Positions 8,730 through 15,444 of a stretch of DNA of 17,769 nucleotides are shown here, one piece after another. The position numbers and the translations under genes are program-made. The notes below the pieces were generated by a model. That model did not search any database, was not told the origin of the DNA, and worked only from the letters and a program-made list of their open reading frames with translations. Source of the stretch: Zetaproteobacteria bacterium (GTDB taxonomy: Bacteria > Pseudomonadota > Alphaproteobacteria > Micavibrionales > Micavibrionaceae). The stretch covers positions 13,127 through 30,895 of the forward strand of contig NVXI01000005.1 in assembly GCA_002747015.1 (NCBI GenBank). Direction: 5' to 3'. How positions within the stretch are numbered: the stretch's first letter is position 1; every line of letters starts with the position of its first letter.

Positions 8730-9504
8730 CTTGGTTATATGCCAAAAGGGCAAAGAGGAACGTACCGCCAATGATATTGCCTGCGCATGCCGCCACTAGA
8801 AAGCTTGCGCCCTCCATAAGTGTGGCTTGATCTGAGAGGATTAGAATGAAGGTCTCAACCGATCCGGCAACAATATGGGTAAAATCTCCGATGGCAATAA
8901 TATAGGTCATCAACATAATAACCCAGAATTCTCCTCCGCCATGTGCGCTTGGCAGCATCCAAACAAGGCAGGCAATCAAAAATCCTGCCGGGATGGCCAT
9001 TTCAAATACATGGATGAAGTCTTGATGGACGGCATGGCTAGAAATATCGATGAAAATTTCGAGAAGTCCCGGTGAGGTCATATTAAATTTGGTCACGAGT
9101 AATGCGGCTATAAACGTTCCAATGAAGTTTGTTAGCAGTACAATGCCCCATAATTTTAATGTACGTGTGAGATTGCGTCGTGTTCGCTTCTCCAACAACG
9201 GCAAAACCACAGTGATTGTATTTTCTGTAAAGAGCTGAAAACGCCCGATAATCACAATAAGGAAACCAAATGTATACCCTAGGTTCTCAACCAGGAAATA
9301 ATCGCCTCCTTCGGGAAGGTGATGCCTGATATAGCCTTCGCAAAAAAGGGAAAAGCTAATGCATAATCCAGCAACAAGCCCTGACCAACCCAAAGATGCA
9401 AGCGATCTGGAGAGTTCTTCCTCTCCTTCGGTTGATATAATCTCGTAAATCGTGGGGGAGGTTAAGCGCAGTTTGTCTTCAATATCTTCGGATGTGTTGC
9501 TCAT
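8713..9504 (-). CDS. Formate/nitrite transporter (FNT) family protein, YfdC-like
   Basis: Integral inner-membrane channel of the FNT family, 263 residues, with about six membrane spans. The signature GRFQLFTENTITVVLPLL (87-104) is typical of the YfdC branch. The second pore signature AIGDFTHIVAGSVE (204-217) supplies the central histidine (His 210), equivalent to the gating or protonating His209 of FocA. A hydrophilic N-terminus of about 35 residues precedes the first span. FNT proteins form pentamers and pass small monovalent anions or weak acids; YfdC-type members have no firmly established substrate. The start at 9504 has an AAGGG Shine-Dalgarno 7 nt upstream. A small membrane-protein gene sits 55 bp upstream on the same strand, and the 3' end overlaps the IalB gene by 17 bp. 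Confidence 0.9.
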   Translation of the reverse strand: MSNTSEDIEDKLRLTSPTIYEIISTEGEEELSRSLASLGWSGLVAGLCISFSLFCEGYIRHHLPEGGDYFLVENLGYTFGFLIVIIGRFQLFTENTITVVLPLLEKRTRRNLTRTLKLWGIVLLTNFIGTFIAALLVTKFNMTSPGLLEIFIDISSHAVHQDFIHVFEMAIPAGFLIACLVWMLPSAHGGGEFWVIMLMTYIIAIGDFTHIVAGSVETFILILSDQATLMEGASFLVAACAGNIIGGTFLFALLAYNQVKNER

Positions 9505-9559
9505 AAATAGCCCTTATATTTTGACGAGTAATTGATCAGATGTTTTATGCTGTACAGGA

Positions 9560-9727
9560 CTATTTCGTAAACCAAAGATAGAATACAGGAATCCAGATAA
9601 AGCTAAGCGTCAATGTACCTTTGATGCTTTGATACGCGATCCATGCCCAAAACATTTTCTTTTTGTTAGGTTTTTTTAAAATTTTTAGAACGCTAAATGT
9701 TCTTTTTTCTTCTTGGATGTGATTCAT
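9560..9727 (-). CDS. Small single-span membrane protein, 55 aa, upstream of the FNT gene
   Basis: A short gene on the minus strand, ATG at 9727-9725 to TAG at 9562-9560. The basic N-terminal half (VLKILKKPNKKKMFWAW) is followed by an aromatic-rich hydrophobic stretch containing TLTLSFIWIPVFYLWF and ends FTK. A good Shine-Dalgarno AAAGG lies 8 nt upstream of this ATG. A second ATG 4 nt further upstream is in another frame and stops after 12 codons. The Lys-rich then Trp-rich pattern predicts one membrane helix with the N-terminus inside. It is on the same strand as the FNT channel, 55 bp ahead of it, suggesting co-transcription and possibly an accessory role. I do not recognise the family. Support comes from the ribosome-binding site, position and coherent membrane-protein composition. 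Confidence 0.6.
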   Translation of the reverse strand: MNHIQEEKRTFSVLKILKKPNKKKMFWAWIAYQSIKGTLTLSFIWIPVFYLWFTK

Positions 9728-9764
9728 TCATGCTACCTTTCAATAACTACTCACATAAAAACAT

Positions 9765-9778
9765 AATTGATGTCAATT
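9765..9778. promoter_or_regulatory. 14-bp perfect palindrome in divergent promoter region
   Basis: AATTGATGTCAATT is a perfect inverted repeat (6-bp arms, 2-nt centre). It lies in the 73-bp space between the small membrane-protein gene (start 9727, minus) and the secreted protein gene (start 9801, plus). Its position suits a dimeric repressor or activator acting on either promoter. It resembles half-sites of FNR/CRP-type boxes (TTGAT) but has a 2-bp spacer rather than 4 bp, so it is not a standard FNR site. Confidence 0.35.
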
Positions 9779-9800
9779 GTTAAGAGTGAAAGAACGTAGA

Positions 9801-10481
9801 ATGAGCCATATTAAAATGTTGAATAGGTCTTTTATCGTATTATCTTTATTGATGATATTCCTTGGTTGCAGTGTGATCTCACATAATGCGCATGCGCAGT
9901 TATTTAATACCAGTAAGAATAAGAGTACTCAGGTATATCGAGCACCTCAAAAAACCACACCGCAAAGCCCACAAGAAAATTCTAACGCATCTACTGCGGA
10001 GGGGGGCAATGTTGCATCTGATACAAAGACAGAATTGAAACTCGAAGCCAACGCTTCTCAAACTTCGCCTTTACCCAAGTTGAGCAGTACCGTATCAAAA
10101 CACGTGCAGGCAGTCACGTTTTCTTGCCTAAAGCAATGGGAAAAGCAAACATGCATGAAGACATTATCTTCTTTGAACTTTACGTTGGTAACCTCATATG
10201 CCGAAGCCTTGCGTGGAGCCAATAAAAAAGCAAGCATAGGGCAGCTAAAGAATGGCTGCGCGGCATCAACTGCGGCGTTAAAGATCTCTGTTCCTGCTTA
10301 TGCAATGCGTAGTGCGATGACAGAATGTGTGAATTTAATGGCTGATATCAGTGATAAGACGTCCATTCATCCTGAACCATCTTTGAGCCAACTCGCTGTT
10401 AGCGCAATTTTGTGCATCGGAAAAAACAAGGCTTGTCCGGAAATTGAAAAGGGTTTATTCGCCGCCGCACAGAGAAAATAA
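9801..10481 (+). CDS. Hypothetical secreted or lipoprotein with several cysteines
   Basis: A 226-residue protein of unknown function. I place the start at the ATG at 9801; the frame is open upstream to a TTG at 9777, but that would add unneeded residues before the signal peptide and overlap the palindrome. An ATG at 9816 is also possible. The N-terminus is a clear export signal: Lys/Arg residues, then IVLSLLMIFLGC. The C could be a lipobox Cys (FLGC) or the peptide could be cleaved after HNAHA, giving a mature start QLFNTSK. A Gln/Pro/Ser/Thr-rich linker follows to about residue 95, then a helical Cys-containing domain (FSCLKQWEKQTCMKTL, NGCAAS, MTECVNLM, AILCIGKNKACPEIEKG). The six paired-looking cysteines suggest disulfides in the periplasm. 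It converges on the PodJ-like gene with 34 bp between stops. Confidence 0.7.
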   Translation: MSHIKMLNRSFIVLSLLMIFLGCSVISHNAHAQLFNTSKNKSTQVYRAPQKTTPQSPQENSNASTAEGGNVASDTKTELKLEANASQTSPLPKLSSTVSKHVQAVTFSCLKQWEKQTCMKTLSSLNFTLVTSYAEALRGANKKASIGQLKNGCAASTAALKISVPAYAMRSAMTECVNLMADISDKTSIHPEPSLSQLAVSAILCIGKNKACPEIEKGLFAAAQRK

Positions 10482-10487
10482 CATATG

Positions 10488-10509
10488 TCCCCACCGCATT
10501 TGGTGAGGA
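10488..10509. terminator. Stem-loop between convergent genes, possible bidirectional terminator
   Basis: TCCCCACC at 10488-10495 pairs with GGTGAGGA at 10502-10509 (7 of 8 pairs) around a 6-nt loop. It fills the 34-bp gap between the stops of the secreted protein gene and the PodJ-like gene. No strong T-run follows on either strand, so it is at best a weak intrinsic terminator. Confidence 0.4.
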
Positions 10510-10515
10510 TAAAGT

Positions 10516-13017
10516 CTAGCGTTGTACTTTAAGGTAGGATAATAATTTTTGCGATGGTCTGCCATCAACAGTCATATCTGTGGCTGTCTGAAATGCTCTA
10601 ATCGCATCACGTGTCATTGGGCCACTCATGCCGTCAACTGGCCCCGGATATAACCCACGGCGCATTAATTCTTTTTGAACTTGGGATGTTAAATAACTCT
10701 CCGCACTGTCAGAGGCACTGCCGCCGCCGTAGCGCGTTTGTTTATATGCAGGCTTTTGTAAATTGGCGACAATACGGTTAACCTCATCAATGCCTATTCC
10801 CAAAGATGTGGCAAGTTGGTCCAGTGCGGATTGTGCTTCGGGGCTTCCTTGATCGGCGGCTGCCTTATACCATAGTAAGGCATCTTCTGGGCGGGTTTCC
10901 CCCAATAGTCCATTTTCATAAATCAGACCAAGGTTATATGCGGCCTCTGTGACATCTTTATGTGCTGCCATTTCAAAGAAATGCGCCGCCCGTTTTGGAT
11001 TATAGGGAACGCCAATACCTTCAATATGCGCAATGCCTAGATTATATTGCGCCTCTGGGTGTCCTAAATTTGCGGCTTCTTCGTAGAGAGCCATCGCATT
11101 TTTAATACTCTGTGTTACGCCCAACCCCTGATGGTGGAGAACGCCAAGGTTATATTTTGCATTGGCAATGCCGTTATCGGCCGCTTCTTCAAACCATAGG
11201 ATGGCCCGATCCAGATTTTTTTTAATTTTCCCGTGACCAGTAACATAAATAGCACCCATGTCATGCTGTGCTTCTGGAACGCCTGCGAAGGCTTGGATTT
11301 CGATCTTTTTGGCGATGTCTGATAAATTTTTGTCAGGCTTAATTCGTTGTTTTAGCTCTGCAATATATGCATCATAGCTGATAGATGGCGTTGCTTTTGT
11401 GTGTGTCGATGGGGCTTTCGCCTGCTGTGGTTTTTGCCATGCTGCTGCTGGTGCGTCAGTTTTGTCTTCTGTGGTTAAGCTCTCAGGGGCCAAATTTTGT
11501 GGCTCGATCTGGTTTAGGCGACGTGCAACACGTTCAGGATCATCATTAAGGGCGGCCAGCATTTGCGCGTCATTAAAAATATCTAATGTTTCGATGCCAT
11601 CAATGGTGTTATCAATATGAGTTGTAACCGCATGCTTGCTGTCATCATAACTGCGCGACATATCTTCATCACTATAGCCCTTATGAATAGTAATGCCATA
11701 ATCACTTTCAATCTCCGGAGTGCTTGATGCTTGCTGAATTGCTTTTTCGTATATTTCTGTGGCTGTTTCTGTGCGGGTATAGCTATTGTCTTGTGTGACC
11801 GCGGTGGTATCGAGGTCATGGGAGGAGAAAGAAGAGCCTGATTCTGGCACAATATCATAAGGGTTTTCGTAAGATGTGTCGTTAGTGTTGTCATAAGTAG
11901 AGGCAGCGCTTTCATCACTATATTGTGTGGCTTCAGAATAAATGGCCTGCTTTTGAGTATCTGTTGATGGTGTGTGTAGAGAAATCGTCGGCGGCGATGT
12001 TGCGCGTGATGTTCCCGCTAATCTTGCTATGGTGGGGGCGGGTTGTCTTGCTTCGCTTAATATCCATCCTAAGAGCAAGCCAACAACCATGAGAAGGGCT
12101 AGGCTTGTCCCTTGGATCCGGATAGAGCGTCTCCACCAAGGTAAAAGGTTCTCTTCTTGCAGGCGCTTATTCAGAATACTGGGGTCTGTCTGCAGTATAT
12201 CATCATTTATTTGTGGCATGTTAACGCCAGCGACGGCACCTTGGTCGGTCAACAAAACCATGGCCTTTGCGTTCAGAGCGTCGCGGGTTTCCAGTACCGC
12301 TTGTTCAATGCGATCAACTTTTCGTAAAATACGGTTGCGATCTTCAATGGCTTTGTCAATTTTTCTATCTAGTTTAAGATATTCTGATGTTGCGTCTTCT
12401 ATTTTATTGTCCAGAGCTTCATTGCGCGTTTCTGTTTCACTGACGCGCTTGGTCAAGGCAACATAAACGGCAACATTATCAACCATCTTTTCGCCTTGCG
12501 CTTTTTGTTGCGTTTCCAGATCTCTTTGGCGTTTTAAAAGCGCGGTATCTTTTGATTTCTGTTGTGTAACCTGTTCTTTTAATACATCCAAAGAGCCGTC
12601 CCGCTCTTCATTTTGACGTTCAAGCTTTTTGACCAGATCTTTTGCTTCTTCAATTTGTTTTAGTGTGTTCTTGACGCTGTTTTCAACGCGACTGGTTTTT
12701 TTGCTGGCTTCACTTTGTTTGCTGGCAATTTTTTGTTCAAGATCAATGTAGTTCGTTTCTTGAGCAGATGTTTTGTCCTCAAGAATTTTAATCGTAGCTT
12801 TATATTGCACCAGTTGTTTTTTAAACGTAGCGTTATCGGATTTTGAGTCTTTAAGCTTTGTGTTGAGTGATTTTAACAAAAGCAACGTTTGCATCTGTAT
12901 CGTGTCACTTGGCAAGATAGGGTCTTTGATTGGCTTTGAACTGCGTGTTACTGGAAGATCATCATTATCTGCATTTTTAAAAAAAACGCGTCCCTCGGAT
13001 GTTTTCGTGAACCCCAT
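10516..13017 (-). CDS. PodJ-like scaffold: coiled coil, one TM, Sel1 repeats, peptidoglycan-binding domain
   Basis: An 833-residue inner-membrane protein. In order: a short polar N-terminus; a long cytoplasmic coiled coil (about 55-250, rich in Lys, Glu and Gln); WWRR just before a single membrane span (about 303-320, SLALLMVVGLLLGWIL); an acidic Ser/Thr/Tyr-rich linker (330-550) likely disordered; four to five Sel1-type helical repeats (about 575-735, e.g. EAQYNLGIAHIEGIGV, AAYNLGLIYENGLLGE); and a C-terminal peptidoglycan-binding domain (about 772-828, VQKELMRRGLYPGPVDG with GPMTRDAIRAFQ). This order matches Caulobacter PodJ, which organises the new pole and ends in periplasmic Sel1 repeats plus a peptidoglycan-binding domain. 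The basic residues before the span put the coiled coil inside. The start has an AAAGGA Shine-Dalgarno. The role as a polar scaffold is inferred from architecture; a general cell-envelope Sel1 protein is the alternative. Confidence 0.82.
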   Translation of the reverse strand: MGFTKTSEGRVFFKNADNDDLPVTRSSKPIKDPILPSDTIQMQTLLLLKSLNTKLKDSKSDNATFKKQLVQYKATIKILEDKTSAQETNYIDLEQKIASKQSEASKKTSRVENSVKNTLKQIEEAKDLVKKLERQNEERDGSLDVLKEQVTQQKSKDTALLKRQRDLETQQKAQGEKMVDNVAVYVALTKRVSETETRNEALDNKIEDATSEYLKLDRKIDKAIEDRNRILRKVDRIEQAVLETRDALNAKAMVLLTDQGAVAGVNMPQINDDILQTDPSILNKRLQEENLLPWWRRSIRIQGTSLALLMVVGLLLGWILSEARQPAPTIARLAGTSRATSPPTISLHTPSTDTQKQAIYSEATQYSDESAASTYDNTNDTSYENPYDIVPESGSSFSSHDLDTTAVTQDNSYTRTETATEIYEKAIQQASSTPEIESDYGITIHKGYSDEDMSRSYDDSKHAVTTHIDNTIDGIETLDIFNDAQMLAALNDDPERVARRLNQIEPQNLAPESLTTEDKTDAPAAAWQKPQQAKAPSTHTKATPSISYDAYIAELKQRIKPDKNLSDIAKKIEIQAFAGVPEAQHDMGAIYVTGHGKIKKNLDRAILWFEEAADNGIANAKYNLGVLHHQGLGVTQSIKNAMALYEEAANLGHPEAQYNLGIAHIEGIGVPYNPKRAAHFFEMAAHKDVTEAAYNLGLIYENGLLGETRPEDALLWYKAAADQGSPEAQSALDQLATSLGIGIDEVNRIVANLQKPAYKQTRYGGGSASDSAESYLTSQVQKELMRRGLYPGPVDGMSGPMTRDAIRAFQTATDMTVDGRPSQKLLSYLKVQR

Positions 13018-13033
13018 AACTAACCATCCTTTC

Positions 13034-13047
13034 GGGAATTACTTCCC
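13034..13047 (-). promoter_or_regulatory. Small hairpin in the leader of the PodJ-like gene
   Basis: GGGAATTACTTCCC (plus-strand reading) forms a 5-bp stem with a 4-nt loop. On the minus-strand transcript it lies directly before the AAAGGA ribosome-binding site (about 13026-13031), where it could affect access of ribosomes. The rest of the 176-bp spacer 13018-13193 is A+T-rich, with TATA-like runs but no promoter I can place with confidence. Confidence 0.3.
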
Positions 13048-13193
13048 AGAATCATAAACTCGAACATAATATGGTATATAGTTAATATGTTTTGGAAAAT
13101 AAAACCAAGTATTTTGCCCTTCCTTTTAGTTTTATTCTCTGGATAAGTGAAGGATAACTCAGGGACTACAATGAGTATTATCGATCTCGTGTT

Positions 13194-13586
13194 TTATAAA
13201 TTCAAAATATCATCATGGGTGCTGGCGACAATTGTCATGACCTCATCGATAATCTCATTTGATAAGCCAAGCTCTTCCAAGGTCGCCTGAAGATTTTCAG
13301 CAACCGCCGTGAAGTGATCGGTGTTTAAGCCCTCTTCTTTAACCAGTCGTTCATGTGTTTTGCGCATGGAGGCACCGGAATAGTTTGGTGATCCGCCAAA
13401 AGCATAGGTAAGAAAAACTTTCTGTTTTGCTCGTTGGCGTTTCATATCAGTGTTTCTGAAGAAATGATTTACTCGATCATCGGCCATGATTTTTTCATAA
13501 AACAGGTCGACAGCAGCCTCTACCGCTGGCTTCCCGCCAAGTCTTTCAAATAATGTCTGTTTTTTATCGGTCATCTTGTTATTCAC
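13194..13586 (-). CDS. Group I truncated haemoglobin
   Basis: A 2-on-2 haem globin, 130 residues from GTG at 13586 or 126 from ATG at 13574. Family marks: [15 protein letters not shown] (12-26), DLFYEKI with B10-type Tyr 30, NHFF (40-43) with the CD1 Phe, [17 protein letters not shown] (62-78) with the proximal haem-ligand His 78, and [17 protein letters not shown]. Such proteins bind O2, NO or CO and often detoxify NO or sense gas. The GTG overlaps the TGA of the chemoreceptor gene (GTGA), and neither possible start has a Shine-Dalgarno. Translation must therefore depend on the upstream gene, either by coupling or by a -1 frameshift on the A9 run. It is the last gene of the chemoreceptor operon; no clear terminator follows. 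Confidence 0.92.
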   Translation of the reverse strand: MNNKMTDKKQTLFERLGGKPAVEAAVDLFYEKIMADDRVNHFFRNTDMKRQRAKQKVFLTYAFGGSPNYSGASMRKTHERLVKEEGLNTDHFTAVAENLQATLEELGLSNEIIDEVMTIVASTHDDILNL

Positions 13587-15144
13587 TTTTTTTTTGAGTC
13601 TGCGTCGTTGTTCATGAATGCTGCAATTTGAGTGTTCATATTCCCAGCGTTACCGGAAAGGTCTTCGGCAAGAGCGAGCAGTTGCGTTGCCGCAGCACCT
13701 GTTTCGCTTGCTGCTTGTTGGATGCCTGTTGTGTTTTTGGAAACTTCTGTTGTTGCTTGTGCTGCTTCTTGAACATTGCGCGATATCTCCTCTGTCGTTT
13801 CTGCTTGTTCTTTAATTGCGGCTGCAACGTTGGAGGTGGAATTTGATATCGTACCGATTGTTTCTTGAATTGAAGCGATGGCCTCCACAGCATCTTTTGT
13901 GGCTTTTTGCATGGTTGAAATTTGCGTTTGGATTTCATCCGTGGCTTTTGTTGTTTCCGAGGCAAGTGATTTTACCTCGCTGGCGACCACGGCAAAGCCT
14001 TTGCCTGCATCTCCTGCTCTGGCGGCCTCGATTGTGGCATTAAGTGCCAGAAGGTTTGTTTGTTCTGCGATATCGTTGATCATATCAACAACATTGCCGA
14101 TTTTCTGTGATGCCACGCTTAATTCTTGGATAACATCTCTTGTTTCTTCTGCCTTTGTAACAGCTTCTTGGGATGTTGTATTTGCATGGTTTATCTGCGT
14201 GGTAATTTCACGAATAGAGGCTGTCATTTCCTCTGTCGCTGCGGCAACGGTTTGAACATTTGTTGATGCTTCTTCTGCTGCTCCGGCAACGGCGACACTT
14301 TGCGCCGAAGTTTGCTCTGCGGCTACGGCGAGGACTTGTGCTGTCACTTTGACTTCCTCGGATGTTCCGGATACAGATTCAGAGATTTTAAGAACATTTT
14401 GCGCTAGTTCTTCTTGTTGGGTGATCACGGACCAGCTTGCCATCGCGCCTATGTAATAGCTATTTTTGTCCAAAATGGCAGAGACTTTAAGATCAAGTGT
14501 TTCTGGGCCAACTTTGATTTTCCCATCATATGGTAAATTATTTGCGTCACCTAATATTTTGCGTTGATGCGCAGGGTTCTTGTGGAAAACATCAATACAT
14601 GTTCCAACAAGATCCTTGGCCTTTATCGGCAGAAGATGTTCGAGCGTGCGTAATGTATCAATACTGGTTTTGTTTGCGTATGTAATTTCTAAGGTTCTTG
14701 GATCACACATCATGATATTGATGGGCATATTATCAACCATAATTTTTAGTTGTTCACGTTCCGAACATATTGACCAGCTTAATGCGAGTTTGATCACTTT
14801 ACGACCAGAATACATCGCTTCGATGTGAAGATCCAGCATATGCGGGCCAAGGCGTATAACAGCGTCATGTGGTAAATTTGAAGGTTCTGCTAGCAGCTTT
14901 CTTTGGTGTGCTGGATTTTTATGAAATACGTCAATACATTGCCCAATAATAGTCTCGCCATTTACGCCACTAGGAAGATATTCTGTTAGCGAATTGAGCG
15001 TATCGATACTGGCCTTATTCGCGTAATCAATAATGAATGTTTTAGGATCACAGGTTAGGACATTTACAGGAAGCGTATTCAGTATTTCCCGGTAATCTTT
15101 TTTGATGATAAAAAAGGCATTGATCCTAATATTGACGATCCCAT
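13583..15144 (-). CDS. Soluble tandem-PAS methyl-accepting chemotaxis protein, frame shift near 5' end
   Basis: Cytoplasmic chemoreceptor signalling to the CheA/CheW array. The long open frame 13583-14839 starts in mid-domain; the coding frame runs unbroken upstream to about 15097 but has no ATG, GTG or TTG there. The only good start is ATG at 15144 with an AAAGGAG Shine-Dalgarno, in a frame that stops at 15079. A -1 shift at the A AAA AAG at 15103-15097 joins the two and gives 520 residues: a 16-residue N-terminus; PAS 1 (about 17-125, [20 protein letters not shown]); PAS 2 (about 130-240, [20 protein letters not shown]); and the signalling domain with hairpin tip [20 protein letters not shown], about 359-378. 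There is no membrane span or HAMP domain. The PAS copies share [13 protein letters not shown], so they arose by duplication. The gene ends on AAA AAA AAG TGA. Programmed frameshift, fresh mutation and a base-call error are all possible. It is followed directly by a globin gene. Confidence 0.8.
13586..13592 (-). other. Slippery heptamer A AAA AAG before the chemoreceptor stop codon
   Basis: The chemoreceptor ends TCA AAA AAA AAG TGA. The heptamer A AAA AAG sits in the frame needed for -1 slippage, the same sequence and phase as in E. coli dnaX, and is followed directly by the stop codon. A -1 shift reads GTG AAT AAC AAG ATG and so enters the globin frame without a break. The run of nine A could also cause transcriptional slippage. 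I see no strong stem-loop within 10 nt downstream. Confidence 0.45.
15097..15103 (-). other. Slippery heptamer A AAA AAG near the chemoreceptor start, with downstream stem-loop
   Basis: In the frame of ATG 15144 the codons read TCA AAA AAG ATT, giving A AAA AAG in the phase for -1 slippage. Shifting back one base gives AAA AAA GAT TAC CGG and enters the PAS 1 frame. Five nucleotides after the heptamer, CGGGAA (15091-15086) can pair with TTCCTG (15072-15067) around a 13-nt loop, with one G-U pair. This is a weak structure at the usual spacing for a frameshift stimulator. A single extra A in this run would put the gene in one frame, so an indel is the main alternative. Confidence 0.45.
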
Positions 15145-15444
15145 AAGGTTCTCCTTTGGTTAATTATTCTTATTTATGAAACATATTCTATGCTTTTCTC
15201 CTTGTATTTTATAAGTATAAAAAGCATTTTCAAGCTATTTTAAAATTGTTGTGACTATTTACAGGTTGAAGAACTTTAAGTTATTGTTTTCTTTTTTTTC
15301 TTTTTGAATACTGAACAGTGTTGCTTCATGCGCAAGTATGTAATTTTTAAATATATTAAGTTAAGGCAGTAGACGTTATTGCCTTACTTCTCATTGTGCG
15401 AGGGGTATTTGTTTTCCAGTGTACTATATGGTACATGTTCTCGT
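15145..15444. promoter_or_regulatory. A+T-rich divergent intergenic region (chemoreceptor and TetR promoters)
   Basis: Three hundred bases without a gene. On the minus strand a possible sigma70-like promoter for the chemoreceptor is TTGAAA (15233-15228), a 16-nt spacer, and TAAAAT (15211-15206), followed by a leader to the AAAGGAG at about 15157-15151. I see no sigma28-type flagellar promoter. The right end carries the TetR operator-like palindrome listed separately. Only very short chance reading frames occur. Runs of T/A (such as TTTTCTTTTTTTTCTTTTTG near 15290) have no evident function. Confidence 0.4.
15420..15436. promoter_or_regulatory. Operator-like palindrome upstream of the tetR gene (site 1)
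   Basis: TGTACTATATGGTACAT contains 7-bp arms (TGTACTA / TGGTACA) with one mismatch and a 2-nt centre, ending 8 bp before the TetR ATG. It shares 15 of 17 bases with a second copy at 16085-16101. The site includes TACTAT, a possible -10 element, so binding would block the TetR promoter: autoregulation. Confidence 0.7.

Noticed and set aside
11972..12466. 164-codon plus-strand open frame
   Set aside because: Antisense to the coiled-coil part of the PodJ-like gene; Ser/Arg-rich sequence with no motif, no Shine-Dalgarno and no promoter context.
13157..13176. ACTCA / TGAGT hairpin after the globin gene
   Set aside because: Only 5 bp with a 10-nt loop and no T-run on the minus strand; too weak to call a terminator.
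13171..13284. Plus-strand 37-codon frame starting [10 protein letters not shown]
   Set aside because: A GGGA precedes the ATG, but most of the frame is antisense to the 3' end of the globin gene and is explained by that coding sequence.
13583..14839. Chemoreceptor starting at the ATG at 14839
   Set aside because: That start lies in mid-PAS domain with no Shine-Dalgarno, and the same frame codes clear PAS sequence for 86 further codons upstream.
15079..15144. ATG 15144 frame as an independent 21-codon leader peptide gene
   Set aside because: If it were only a leader, PAS 1 would have no start codon at all. The exact join at a slippery heptamer fits better with one gene in two frames, so I annotate it as the 5' end of the chemoreceptor.
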